From a virus, in IMG/VR virus record IMGVR_UViG_3300020391_000005, positions 20,833 through 84,832 of that record: a stretch of 64,000 bases of DNA; one strand, written 5' to 3'. Position 1 is the stretch's first letter. The number at the start of each line of letters is the position of its first letter. Shown piece after piece: positions 29,815 to 37,732 of the stretch. Below the pieces are notes generated by a model that had not been told where the DNA came from, did not search any database, and saw nothing but the letters and a program-made list of their open reading frames with translations. The position numbers were made by a program, and so were the translations under genes.

Positions 29815-30619
29815 TAAGAAAAGAAACACTGCATTTGTTTATGAGGCATTAGTTAGGGAACTAACTGAGTCAGTTGTCAAGAATAATAAAAACAAGCAAA
29901 ACAAAATAGTTTCAATCTTAAAAGATCACTTTAAAAAAGGATCTATGTTGAATGAGGAATTAAATCTTTACAAATCAATATATGAAACAAGAGAAATAGA
30001 AAAAAATATAGCAGAAAAAATAGTTGTAGAAGTAAAACAAAAGCACGATAGCATTAGCAAAAAACATTTATTTCAAGAGCAATCTGCTCTTATAAATAAG
30101 ATAAATAGAATACTTTCTAATAAGGTCTATAATAATTTTGTTCCAAATTACAAAACAATAGCATCTGTTTATTCTATTTTTCAAGATGCCCTTCCTGTTA
30201 AGGATAGAGTCTTATTAGAAGAAAATATAGTAGAACAAATGTCTTCATCTGTTGAGCAGAAGCAAGAAATTCAACAGCCAATAGATTCTATTGTCTACGG
30301 TACATTTGTAAATAAATTTAATGAAGAATATTCAGAAATTCTTAGTGAAAATCAAAAGCAACTTTTATGTCATTATATATCGTCTTTTGCAGATGAAGGT
30401 CTAGAGATGAAGCTTTATCTAAACGAAGAAATAGGAAGATTAAAAAATAAACTTACTGAATCTATAAAAGGACAGTCATTGGGAGATGTTATGAAAGAAA
30501 AAGTAACAAAAGTATATAGTATTCTCGATAATACTAAAACTTCTGAAATCTCTACTGATACGATAGAAATCGTGTTAAAAACACAAGATTTAGTGGAAGA
30601 ACTAGATAATGACGATTAA
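29798..30619 (+). CDS. Conserved helical protein between portal and protease
   Basis: 273 residues, Lys/Glu/Ile-rich and predicted mostly helical (RNTAFVYEALVRELTESVVK, LLEENIVEQMSSSVEQKQ). It overlaps portal by 17 bp and the next gene by 11 bp, so it is translationally coupled to head assembly genes. A role in prohead assembly is inferred from position. No family is recognised. Confidence 0.6.
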   Translation: MRLKHNKKRNTAFVYEALVRELTESVVKNNKNKQNKIVSILKDHFKKGSMLNEELNLYKSIYETREIEKNIAEKIVVEVKQKHDSISKKHLFQEQSALINKINRILSNKVYNNFVPNYKTIASVYSIFQDALPVKDRVLLEENIVEQMSSSVEQKQEIQQPIDSIVYGTFVNKFNEEYSEILSENQKQLLCHYISSFADEGLEMKLYLNEEIGRLKNKLTESIKGQSLGDVMKEKVTKVYSILDNTKTSEISTDTIEIVLKTQDLVEELDNDD

Positions 30620-31151
30620 GGCAAGTATAAAATTAGATCCTAGAATTAAACTAAAGGCTAGAAGAAGTTTAAGTGGTGACATAATGATATTAGATCATGA
30701 AGATATAGATATAGTCTTGATGAACGAAAAGAAGAAATGTGTCGCCTTTCAAAAAGAATCTTCAATCGAAAAAACATATGATGCTCAAAATCGCATGTTT
30801 GAGTTTTTGGCAAAAAAAGGGCTGATAAATAGGGAAACTGTTCAGGGTGGTAACGTATTTGGCTCAATAGAAGCAAATTTTCAAGAGTCAAAAATTCCCG
30901 GCGTTGATACTATTCAAGCTTTACTGTTTGGCATAAACGAATATATAACAGGTGAAAAGCCATTCTTTAAACAATCAATACAATATGATGATGAAAGATT
31001 GGATGCCATGCTTCGCCCGTCACCAGAAGACTCCACTGAACTGGGTGATGTACCACAATCTGATAGAAAAGGTAGCATGCATAAACAAGTTGGTCCATAT
31101 GGGTTTGAATACAACTACTCTCTCTTGCGAGAGGATGAAAGTGAGGATTAA
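30609..31151 (+). CDS. Conserved hypothetical head-module protein
   Basis: 180 residues. A compact N-terminal beta-rich part (DPRIKLKARRSLSGDIMILD, IDIVLM) is followed by a helical part (EKTYDAQNRMFEFLAKKGLI) and a polar tail. It overlaps the preceding gene by 11 bp and the following membrane protein by 1 bp. It belongs to the coupled head operon; the function is unknown. Confidence 0.58.
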   Translation: MTIKASIKLDPRIKLKARRSLSGDIMILDHEDIDIVLMNEKKKCVAFQKESSIEKTYDAQNRMFEFLAKKGLINRETVQGGNVFGSIEANFQESKIPGVDTIQALLFGINEYITGEKPFFKQSIQYDDERLDAMLRPSPEDSTELGDVPQSDRKGSMHKQVGPYGFEYNYSLLREDESED

Positions 31152-31474
31152 TGACATTTATCTGGTTTTGTCTTATTTCATATGGCCTAACACAAATAAT
31201 CGTATACGGAAAAATATTCGACCCAATTCGTCCAACAAAAGGAAAGTTAGGGCAATTGCTTGAGTGTCCAATGTGTACTGGCTTTTGGGTGGGTGTATTT
31301 TTATGGTTCGTAAACGATTACACACAACTATTTACTTTTGATAAATCTATGATCACAGGTATGCTACTTGGTTTTGCAGGTTCTGCCGCAGCCTATATTG
31401 GTAATATGATATTTGGCGACTATGGATTTAGAATAGAACAGAAAATTGTAAGTGATAGGAGTAAAAATGAATAA
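31151..31474 (+). CDS. Membrane protein with CPMCTGFW motif
   Basis: 107 residues with about three hydrophobic segments: FIWFCLISYGLTQIIV, then the motif LECPMCTGFWVGVFLWFV, then MLLGFAGSAAAYIGNMI. The CxxC-x-GFWVG element resembles the core of DUF1360-type small membrane proteins of bacteria. It lies within head genes (start overlaps the upstream stop by 1 bp). In this position it could serve prohead membrane attachment or envelope modification; neither is established. Confidence 0.6.
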   Translation: MTFIWFCLISYGLTQIIVYGKIFDPIRPTKGKLGQLLECPMCTGFWVGVFLWFVNDYTQLFTFDKSMITGMLLGFAGSAAAYIGNMIFGDYGFRIEQKIVSDRSKNE

Positions 31475-31532
31475 GTTAGTGAGCAAAAAAAGAATATTGA
31501 GACCTGTTCGTCGCTGCAAAGCTGGCTGCTGA
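31467..31532 (+). CDS. Possible 21-residue basic peptide
   Basis: A short frame with a well-placed AGGAG ribosome site (31457-31461), starting 8 bp inside the preceding gene. It encodes a Lys/Arg-rich peptide ending RRCKAGC. It fills the gap before the protease gene's ribosome site and could be a leader peptide or a coupling device. It has no homology evidence and may be fortuitous. Confidence 0.3.
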   Translation: MNKLVSKKRILRPVRRCKAGC

Positions 31533-31565
31533 CTGATGCGGGTGATCCCCGCAATGAGGAAAGTT

Positions 31566-32174
31566 ATGAAACTTATAAGAGAATATTATGAATTATGCGA
31601 TGGAGGCATATGCCAAGACCTTTTAACAGAGGCTGAAAAAAGAGAGGTATCAGAAGGAGCTATTTATCTTTCTGGCGTTGTACAAAAATGTAACACTGAA
31701 AATGCTAATGGTAGAATATACGAGAAAAAAACTTTGTTTAGAGAGGTTGAAAAATATAAAAAGCTTGTATCAGAAAGGAGAGCATTGGGGGAGCTAGATC
31801 ATCCAGATAATTCTGTTATATCTTTAGATCGTGTCTCCCATATGGTAACAGCGATCTGGTGTGAGGGCGATGAAGTCCGTGCAAAAATAAAAGTTTTGCA
31901 AGAGCTTCCGTGCGGTAAAATTTTAGCAGGTCTTATAAACGAGGGTGTTAAATGCGGAATATCATCTAGAGGTACAGGATCTGTGAGAGAGCAAAACGGA
32001 ATCACAATGGTCGAAGATGACTTCCAACTTATTTGTTTTGATATGGTCTCAGACCCTTCTACTCCTGGCGCTTTTATGTTAAAAGAGGCAAAACAAATAG
32101 CGCAAAACGCAACTAAAATAAATTCAGCCACAAATATGGTCGATAATATTATCAATAAGTTTGGAGTGAAATGA
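31566..32174 (+). CDS. Prohead maturation protease (gp21-like)
   Basis: 202 residues from the ATG at 31566, which has GAGGA at 31556-31560; an upstream ATG at 31536 has no ribosome site. The T4 gp21 pattern is clear: ALGELDHP with H79, CGISSRGTGS with S133/S134, and FDMVSDPSTPGAF with D159/D163, a Ser-His-type herpesvirus-like fold. It cleaves scaffold, capsid and internal proteins after (I/L)-x-E, and the capsid product here has a suitable site. It overlaps the next gene by 4 bp. Confidence 0.9.
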   Translation: MKLIREYYELCDGGICQDLLTEAEKREVSEGAIYLSGVVQKCNTENANGRIYEKKTLFREVEKYKKLVSERRALGELDHPDNSVISLDRVSHMVTAIWCEGDEVRAKIKVLQELPCGKILAGLINEGVKCGISSRGTGSVREQNGITMVEDDFQLICFDMVSDPSTPGAFMLKEAKQIAQNATKINSATNMVDNIINKFGVK

Positions 32175-32584
32175 AAAAGTCAGAATTAAAAAGTATCGTA
32201 AAAGAATGTATAAAAGAAATTTTATTTGACGAGGGAGTGTTATCAAATCTGGTAGCTGAAGTTGCGGTTGGTATAACTAGGGCCCAAGGTATGGTTTTAG
32301 AAAACCAACACACTGAGCAAGCCATAGCTAATAAAGAATCTGATCTTGTCAGAGAACATCAAAGAAAACAAAAATTAATGGAAACAAAGAAGAAAATGTT
32401 AGATGCAATATCCGATTCTAAAATGCAGAATGTTTTTGAAGGAACAACGCCGTTAAGAGAGGCAGGTACACCTAATCAGGCATCACCTCATTCACCATTA
32501 GCGAACAGAGATCCTTCGGATTCAGGTGTAGATATATCTGGTCTTTTTAATATGGCCGGACACAAATGGAATACTCTAAAGTGA
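32171..32584 (+). CDS. Head-module protein with MKKSEL N-terminal tag
   Basis: 137 residues whose ATG overlaps the protease stop (ATGA). The N-terminus MKKSELKSIVKECIKEILF matches the tag of the 20441 protein. A Lys/Glu/Gln-rich helix follows (residues ~50-85), then a Pro/Ser-rich segment, with GLFNMAGHKWNTLK at the end. Directly after the protease and before the scaffold, it is a good candidate prohead core or internal protein (T4 gp67/gp68-like by position). The function is inferred. Confidence 0.6.
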   Translation: MKKSELKSIVKECIKEILFDEGVLSNLVAEVAVGITRAQGMVLENQHTEQAIANKESDLVREHQRKQKLMETKKKMLDAISDSKMQNVFEGTTPLREAGTPNQASPHSPLANRDPSDSGVDISGLFNMAGHKWNTLK

Positions 32585-32594
32585 AGGAGATACA

Positions 32595-32831
32595 ATGAGT
32601 AGAGGTAAACCATGTCACGTTGAAATAGTGATACATGATCAGAATCAAGTAGAGAGGATGATCAAAAAATTTACAAGAAAATGTAAAAAGCAAGGTCTTT
32701 TTGATGAATTAAAAAACAGGAGATATTTTAAAAAGAAATCTCTTAAAATGAAAGAAAAAAGGGAAAATAAAAAGAGGTTGTCCCAAAAATCAACCCAAAA
32801 ATATAAAGATAAGTTTAATAAATTAGATTAG
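32595..32831 (+). CDS. rpsU: Ribosomal protein bS21 homologue
   Basis: 78 residues. The pattern VERMIKKFTRKCKKQGLFDE, then R-x-YFKKKSLKMKEKRENKKR, follows bacterial bS21: a short helix with R-F-x-R-x-C/S-x-K-x-G, an E-x-R-x-R(E)-F/Y-x-K block and a long basic C-terminal helix. bS21 binds the 30S platform near the anti-Shine-Dalgarno helix. Phage copies are known from pelagiphages and other aquatic phages and are thought to bias host ribosomes to phage mRNAs. A GGAG ribosome site precedes it, and it lies amid head genes, implying late expression. Confidence 0.85.
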   Translation: MSRGKPCHVEIVIHDQNQVERMIKKFTRKCKKQGLFDELKNRRYFKKKSLKMKEKRENKKRLSQKSTQKYKDKFNKLD

Positions 32832-32843
32832 GAGAATAAAAAA

Positions 32844-33284
32844 ATGGCAGGATTTAATAACACGCCCCCACCATCAGAGTTTCACAGATACAGTAGCTGG
32901 GGCCGAACGCGCAGACCAAAGAACATTGCTGGGCCAGACGGGACAAAAGTGGTCTCTGTAGCTAATCTCACAGCATGTAAAAACATTACAGATTTGATTG
33001 CTGATATTAATAAAGCAAAACCGTCAAGTGGAGTGTACAGCACGCAAAATCAGCGATTTTTGCATGTAACAACCACCAACGGTGGCCAAGTAGATGAAAT
33101 TTACGTTTATCATTATGCTTCAGCGGTTTGGTCACAACTAGTTTATTCCGGACACGATCAAAATAATGCCAGCATTACTGTTCCTGGTAATACTTGTAAG
33201 GTAATTGAAATCGCTGGTGCTGATTTGGTTGCGTTCAAACTATCAGACAGTACTGATGTATACGCTGCTTGTTCCACCTTCTAA
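32844..33284 (+). CDS. Probable head decoration or minor structural protein
   Basis: 146 residues with an AGGAG ribosome site. Beta-rich and polar, with a Pro-rich start (NTPPPSEFHRYSSWGRTRRP), Thr/Gly-rich middle and a strand-like end (GADLVAFKLSDSTDVYAA). It is the last gene before the scaffold promoter region. Composition and position suggest a small capsid-surface or structural protein. No homologue is recognised. Confidence 0.55.
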   Translation: MAGFNNTPPPSEFHRYSSWGRTRRPKNIAGPDGTKVVSVANLTACKNITDLIADINKAKPSSGVYSTQNQRFLHVTTTNGGQVDEIYVYHYASAVWSQLVYSGHDQNNASITVPGNTCKVIEIAGADLVAFKLSDSTDVYAACSTF

Positions 33285-33324
33285 AGCCTCAAAAATTTTT
33301 CCTTCCCTTTACAGGCTCTTAGCA

Positions 33325-33332
33325 CTATTTAC
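33325..33332 (+). promoter_or_regulatory. CTATTTAC element before scaffold gene
   Basis: CTATTTAC (context GCACTATTTACTTAG) 63 nt before the scaffold ATG, in a 103-bp gap. It is a member of the recurrent set and would drive scaffold and capsid genes if it is a late promoter. Confidence 0.45.
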
Positions 33333-33387
33333 TTAGAGGCAAACCCTTTTGTCTGTATACGTACATTTTGTTAGGAGTTAAAAAACA

Positions 33388-34578
33388 ATGTCAGATTTAC
33401 TCGAAAAAGCCATTATTGATGCAAAGGCTTTGAAAGAAGCAGCACTCAAAAATGCAGAGCAGCTTGTTATCGAAAAGTATTCTCAAGAAATAAAACAAGC
33501 TATGACTAGAATCCTCGAAGAAGAAGATGAAAATTTAACAGAAGCCCCAGAAGATGACCCAATGGCTGACCTGTTTGGTGATGATGCACAAACACCGACA
33601 CCAGGCCCCGAAGATCCAAACGCAGAAAATCCAGCTACAGACAATAAAATAGATTCCGAAGATATAAGAGCAGAAATTCCAGACTCATTCAGAACAGATG
33701 AAGAAGAACTTATAAGTATACAACTTGATTCTTTAGAAGATGATTTTGATTTTGATGACACCGGCGCTTTCGCAAGCGGAGATGAACTAGGCGATGACGA
33801 TATTGGAATAGATTTAACTGATGATGAAGTAAGTTCAGATGTAGAAGCAACGCCAGACATAGATACAACCCCAGACACTGAAGCAGGTTTAGGAATAGAC
33901 GTTGCAGGAATTGAGCCAGCAGCTTTGGAAGAAATGATAAAAGATGCAATTGAGGGTGCTATTGGAGAACAATTAGAACAAGAAGAAATAGAATCAGACG
34001 AACTTGCTGAAAGAGTTAGAGTAGAAGGCATGCCACAAAAATCCGGCTGGGCTGGTACTCCAGAATCTATTATGCAAGAATATGAAGCGTTACTATTAGC
34101 CACAGAGCAGGACACCGAAGTTAAGGAACAGAATGCCGAACTTCGAAAAATAGTATCAAATTTACAAAAAGAAAATAAAAAGTTAACATCCGCTGCTAGA
34201 AAATTAGTAGAACGGAACAAGAAATATGAATCAGCATTTGATACTTTGCAAGAAAAGTTAGAAACCATGAATGTTTCCAACGCAAAGTTGCTGTACATAA
34301 ACCAGGCTCTAGAAAATGCCTCCTTGAATGAGCGACAAAAGAGAAAAATTGTCGAAGCCATTTCAAAAGCCGAAACTGTACAAGAAGCAAAGATAGTTTT
34401 TAATACGATTACTGAAACTGTCTCCACTACTTTGGACGCAAAGAAGGAGATGACGTTAAATGAAATGGTATCTAGAAAATCTTCACTACTTGTCGCGGCT
34501 CGTAAAGAGCAACCCACAAAGGATGCCAATCCTATGTATACAAGATTACAGAAATTGGCAGGAATAAAGACAACATAA
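33388..34578 (+). CDS. Prohead scaffold protein (gp22-like)
   Basis: 396 residues. A helical N-terminus (EKAIIDAKALKEAALKNAEQ), a very acidic Asp/Glu-rich middle (residues ~45-200), then a long coiled coil (ENKKLTSAARKLVERNKKYE) and a C-terminal YTRLQKLAGIK. This composition, plus position between protease and capsid genes, matches the T4 core scaffold, which shapes the prohead and is then degraded by gp21. The acidic tract gives a long artefactual frame on the opposite strand. Confidence 0.82.
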   Translation: MSDLLEKAIIDAKALKEAALKNAEQLVIEKYSQEIKQAMTRILEEEDENLTEAPEDDPMADLFGDDAQTPTPGPEDPNAENPATDNKIDSEDIRAEIPDSFRTDEEELISIQLDSLEDDFDFDDTGAFASGDELGDDDIGIDLTDDEVSSDVEATPDIDTTPDTEAGLGIDVAGIEPAALEEMIKDAIEGAIGEQLEQEEIESDELAERVRVEGMPQKSGWAGTPESIMQEYEALLLATEQDTEVKEQNAELRKIVSNLQKENKKLTSAARKLVERNKKYESAFDTLQEKLETMNVSNAKLLYINQALENASLNERQKRKIVEAISKAETVQEAKIVFNTITETVSTTLDAKKEMTLNEMVSRKSSLLVAARKEQPTKDANPMYTRLQKLAGIKTT

Positions 34579-34612
34579 TTCTAAAATTTATAGAAAAGGA
34601 GGTGAATTTATA

Positions 34613-36421
34613 ATGTCTATTTTACAAAAATTAACAGAAGGCGTTCAGAACCGTAATATGGAAGCTGAAGGAAACGCTCTTCTTCAAAAGTGGGAAGCAA
34701 CTGGATTGCTTGAAGGTCTTAATGAAGGCCACAACAAGCAGGGAATGGCAGTTCTTCTCGAAAACCAGGCAAAAGAACTTCTTCGCGAAGCATCCGCAAT
34801 GGGTAGCGGCGATGTTGAAGGTTTTGCGTCTGTAGCATTCCCAATCGTTCGCCGTGTTTTCGGCGGCTTGATTGCAAATGATCTTGTATCGGTACAGCCA
34901 ATGAGCTTACCATCAGGACTTATTTTCTTTCTTGACTTTCTTAAGAGCCCAGACGTCCGTCCTAACCAGCCTGGTTCCGACCAGTCTGTATATGGCGGAA
35001 ACGTCATCGGTAGCCAAATAACCGGTGGTGTCGATCTCGGTAGCGAGACAAAAGTTGAACCAGGTCAGTTCTATGATCTTGATACTGGCTTTTCTCACGC
35101 CACAGGTTCAGCTGTTGCTGCAAAAGACGCCAACAGCTACTCTGGAGGTCTTCAAGTAGATACAGTTCAAGTACAAAACAAGCTTGTTTCTGAACTTACA
35201 GAAGCAGAAAAGAAGCTAATTCGTTTTGATGCGGACTTGCTTGAAAACAATTCTGCAGATAAGATTGTAATCCTTGACTGTGATATTACAAAGCTTGATA
35301 ACTTTAACAGAGATGCCGCAACTGCAGTTCATGCAGGTTCTGGTACGTCTATTAAGTTTGTTGATGACTCGGTTGGCGATAACGTTATCACCGACGCCGG
35401 CGCAAATGTACGTCAAGTTCGAAGGCTTACTCAAGTTGTTGATAATGCAACGTTACGTATTGTACTCGTTGATCTCAGCGGTGCAGACATTGGACCAAGC
35501 GCCGGACAAACATGGGCCGCAGACGATGCCGTTGGTATCTTGGCATATCCATTTACCGATGATCGTGAAGCTGTAACGAACGGTCTTGGTGCAATCAACC
35601 TTGATACTACCGCAACAGGCTTTGGCATACCGCTTGAAAAGGCGCAAGACATGGCTGAAATCGATATTAAGGTCGATTCAATCGCCGTGACCGCACAGAC
35701 CAAGAAGTTGAAGGCTAAGTGGACTCCTGAGTTGGGACAAGACCTTAATGCTTATCACAATTTGGATGCTGAGGTTGAGCTTACAGGTATTCTTTCAGAG
35801 CAAATCGCTCTAGAAATTGATCGTGAGCTTCTTGGTGATCTTGTTCAGGGTGCAAAGGCTGGTACACGTTACTGGAGCCGCGCCCCGGGTCTTTTCGTTG
35901 ACTCACAAGGTAGAGAACTTGGTGCTTCTTCGGCAGCTCCTGACTTCACCGGTACAGTTAGCGAGTGGTATGAGACTCTCATTGAAACAATCAATGACGT
36001 AAGCGCTCAGATCCACAGAAAGACACTTCGTGGCGGTGCAAACTTTGTTGTTTGCTCTCCAGAGATTGCTAACATCCTTGAGTTCACAAGTGGTTTCCGC
36101 GCAAGCGTTACTGCTGATCAGGACCGAGGCACCATCGGCGCTATCCGCGCTGGTAGCTTGAGTAAGAAGTTTGACGTTTACGTTGATCCTTACTTCTTGC
36201 GTAACGTTATCCTCGTAGGTCGTAAGGGTAGCTCGTTCCTTGAGAGCGGCTTTGTATATGCTCCTTATGTACCATTGCAGGTAACACCTACCATTTTCGG
36301 TACGGAAGACTTCGTACCACGTAAGGGCGTTATGACCCGTTACGCTAAGAAGATGGTACGACCTGATATGTACGGTCTTGTTATTTGTCGTGGTCTCCTC
36401 GGTGAGGAAGGCTCTAAGTAA
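34613..36421 (+). CDS. Major capsid protein (gp23-like)
   Basis: 602 residues after a near-perfect AAAGGAGGTGAA ribosome site, fitting very high expression. The N-terminal 59 residues form a helical propeptide; ELLRE (55-59) gives an L-x-E protease site close to the T4 gp23 cut after E65. Downstream are the T4 capsid elements VAFPIVRRVFGGLIANDLVS and VQPMSLPSG, and the C-terminal TRYAKKMVRPDMYGLVICR. Arginine is mostly CGT/CGC here, unlike AGA in neighbours, a sign of translational optimisation. A terminator follows. Confidence 0.94.
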   Translation: MSILQKLTEGVQNRNMEAEGNALLQKWEATGLLEGLNEGHNKQGMAVLLENQAKELLREASAMGSGDVEGFASVAFPIVRRVFGGLIANDLVSVQPMSLPSGLIFFLDFLKSPDVRPNQPGSDQSVYGGNVIGSQITGGVDLGSETKVEPGQFYDLDTGFSHATGSAVAAKDANSYSGGLQVDTVQVQNKLVSELTEAEKKLIRFDADLLENNSADKIVILDCDITKLDNFNRDAATAVHAGSGTSIKFVDDSVGDNVITDAGANVRQVRRLTQVVDNATLRIVLVDLSGADIGPSAGQTWAADDAVGILAYPFTDDREAVTNGLGAINLDTTATGFGIPLEKAQDMAEIDIKVDSIAVTAQTKKLKAKWTPELGQDLNAYHNLDAEVELTGILSEQIALEIDRELLGDLVQGAKAGTRYWSRAPGLFVDSQGRELGASSAAPDFTGTVSEWYETLIETINDVSAQIHRKTLRGGANFVVCSPEIANILEFTSGFRASVTADQDRGTIGAIRAGSLSKKFDVYVDPYFLRNVILVGRKGSSFLESGFVYAPYVPLQVTPTIFGTEDFVPRKGVMTRYAKKMVRPDMYGLVICRGLLGEEGSK

Positions 36422-36447
36422 TAAAACTTAGCAACAGCCAAAAGATT

Positions 36448-36485
36448 AAGCCTCATCATTAATTTGGTGGGGCTTTTCTTTTTTC
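36448..36485 (+). terminator. Rho-independent terminator after capsid gene
   Basis: Ten-base-pair stem (AAGCCTCATC at 36448-36457 with GGTGGGGCTT at 36466-36475, including G-U pairs), an 8-nt loop and a T-rich tail. It begins 27 bp after the capsid stop. Confidence 0.85.
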
Positions 36486-36491
36486 TGAAAG

Positions 36492-36626
36492 CTATTTATT
36501 ATAACTTGGAATAACCTCCTGGGTCGTAAAGCCACTGGCCCTTGAAGAGATACAACAGAGGTGGCTGGTTGTGTTTCGTGGAAGTTCGAGGTTAACGTTA
36601 ACCACATAATAAGGAGGAAATAAATT
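36492..36626 (+). promoter_or_regulatory. CTATTTAT element and structured leader
   Basis: CTATTTAT at 36492-36499 follows the capsid terminator and starts a 135-nt leader, the longest in the head region. The leader holds GCCAC (36531-36535) with GTGGC (36561-36565), a perfect 14-bp palindrome GGTTAACGTTAACC (36590-36603), and CCTCCT (36515-36520), complementary to the AGGAGG ribosome site (36612-36617). It may be a late promoter plus an RNA that can mask the ribosome site of the next gene. Confidence 0.4.
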
Positions 36627-37211
36627 ATGGGTAGTAGAAGATTAGGTAGAAGGAGATTATTCTCTTTAGATAAAGCAGGTCAGGAAGTAGACCTCGGTGC
36701 CGGAGAAGGAATTAAAGACGCTATTGTGTCAACAACACAAAAAAGAGAAGGTCATCAAATAATCACAGAAATTGCATTAGACCTTGGTACGTCGAAGGCT
36801 GAAATAAAAACCTCAGGTACCGGAGGCAACGGCGCGAGGAAGCCTTTCGGTGTTGCTGACAAGGAGGCTAGTATAGGACAGTTAACAGTAGCAAAGGTTG
36901 GGGTAGTCAATGAAGTGAGAGTTCAGGTCTTAGAAGCCATAGTCGGTGGTACCACCACATTTGATCTTGAGAGCGCCAACGATGGAGTTGGTAAATCAGG
37001 CGCTGTCGGGGCCCTAGGTACGGGCAACACTGCTCAACTCGACGCTATAACAAACACTGTCGGTGTAGACATATCAAAATTGTTTGACGCTAACGAGCTA
37101 GCAGATAAATTTCTTTATGTTTGCCAGGGTGAAGACGACAACGCTGCAGCACTCACAGCTGGAAAGCTTCTTATTACGATCTATGGGGCTGCGGTCCCAG
37201 CGGATCTGTAA
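36627..37211 (+). CDS. Capsid-associated protein, probable decoration
   Basis: 194 residues with an AAGGAGGA ribosome site. The start MGSRRLGRRRLFSLDKAGQE, then EIALDLGTSKAEIK and LLITIYGAAVP at the end, is a pattern I associate with proteins encoded beside the major capsid gene in large marine myophages. Beta-rich and Gly/Ala/Val-rich after a basic N-terminus. A capsid decoration or stabilising role is inferred; it is not a recognisable Soc or Hoc. Confidence 0.6.
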   Translation: MGSRRLGRRRLFSLDKAGQEVDLGAGEGIKDAIVSTTQKREGHQIITEIALDLGTSKAEIKTSGTGGNGARKPFGVADKEASIGQLTVAKVGVVNEVRVQVLEAIVGGTTTFDLESANDGVGKSGAVGALGTGNTAQLDAITNTVGVDISKLFDANELADKFLYVCQGEDDNAAALTAGKLLITIYGAAVPADL

Positions 37212-37224
37212 GGAGGAGTGAATC

Positions 37225-37335
37225 ATGTCTAGAGCAAGAAGAGCGAAAGCGAGAAAATCTACCTCTAAAAAGGCACCACCAAAAAAGGTGAAGAAGGCCG
37301 AAAAGCCAAAGGCTGAAGAGGTCAAAGAAGAGTAA
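37225..37335 (+). CDS. 36-residue lysine-rich basic protein
   Basis: A 36-residue gene with an AAGGAGG ribosome site, closed by a strong terminator 10 bp downstream. Composition is almost entirely Lys, Arg, Ala, Pro and Glu (RARRAKARKSTSKKAPPKK), like a histone H1 tail. It could neutralise packaged DNA or bind RNA. The ribosome site, spacing and terminator argue that it is real; the function is unknown. Confidence 0.6.
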   Translation: MSRARRAKARKSTSKKAPPKKVKKAEKPKAEEVKEE

Positions 37336-37344
37336 AACCTTCAC

Positions 37345-37371
37345 GCCCCCCTGCAAAGGGGGGCTTTTTAT
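37345..37371 (+). terminator. Rho-independent terminator
   Basis: Perfect 7-bp GC stem (GCCCCCC at 37345-37351 with GGGGGGC at 37358-37364), a 6-nt loop and a TTTTTA tail; the strongest terminator in the window. Confidence 0.92.
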
Positions 37372-37389
37372 TTCACGAAAGGAAAAACA

Positions 37390-37671
37390 ATGGGAAAGAA
37401 AAAGAAAGCAATCTTAAAAAATAAGAGAATTGGAAATTTAGGCAAGTATGCAGCAAAGTTTTCAGCATTAATAAAAACAACCACAGAAATTATAGAAGAT
37501 AAAGTAGAAGAAGTTTTAGACAAGGTGGAAGAAACTTTGGACAAGACTCAAGAAATTATAGATTCTGCAAAGGAAGAGCCAAAGGTTGAGAAACCAAAGA
37601 CCACAACGAAAAAGAAAACTACCCCTACAACACGTAGAAAGCGAACCACTAAAACTAAAACAGACACCTAG
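37390..37671 (+). CDS. Histone-like protein: coiled coil plus Lys/Thr-rich tail
   Basis: 93 residues with a GAAAGGAAA ribosome site. Basic N-terminus (GKKKKAILKNKR), then a heptad-like acidic helix (EDKVEEVLDKVEETLDK), then a Lys/Thr/Pro tail (TTTKKKTTPTTRRKRTTKTK). The layout resembles H1-like condensing proteins and follows the 36-residue basic protein and the capsid genes, so a role in packaged DNA is plausible but unproven. Confidence 0.6.
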   Translation: MGKKKKAILKNKRIGNLGKYAAKFSALIKTTTEIIEDKVEEVLDKVEETLDKTQEIIDSAKEEPKVEKPKTTTKKKTTPTTRRKRTTKTKTDT

Positions 37672-37732
37672 GTGAAATGCTATCTTGAACAACTAGTTAT
37701 AATGAATAGCTATAACTTGTGAGGGTCTATGC

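Noticed and set aside
31536-31565. Upstream ATG of the protease frame
   Set aside because: It has no ribosome site and lies in the tail of the short peptide frame; the ATG at 31566 has GAGGA at proper spacing.
33285-33320. Possible terminator after the 32844 gene
   Set aside because: Only a 4-bp AGCC/GGCT pairing with a long loop and no T tail.
33483-34529. 348-codon frame on the minus strand
   Set aside because: It is the mirror of the Asp/Glu-rich scaffold gene (Ser-rich antisense) and has no ribosome site or plausible protein features.
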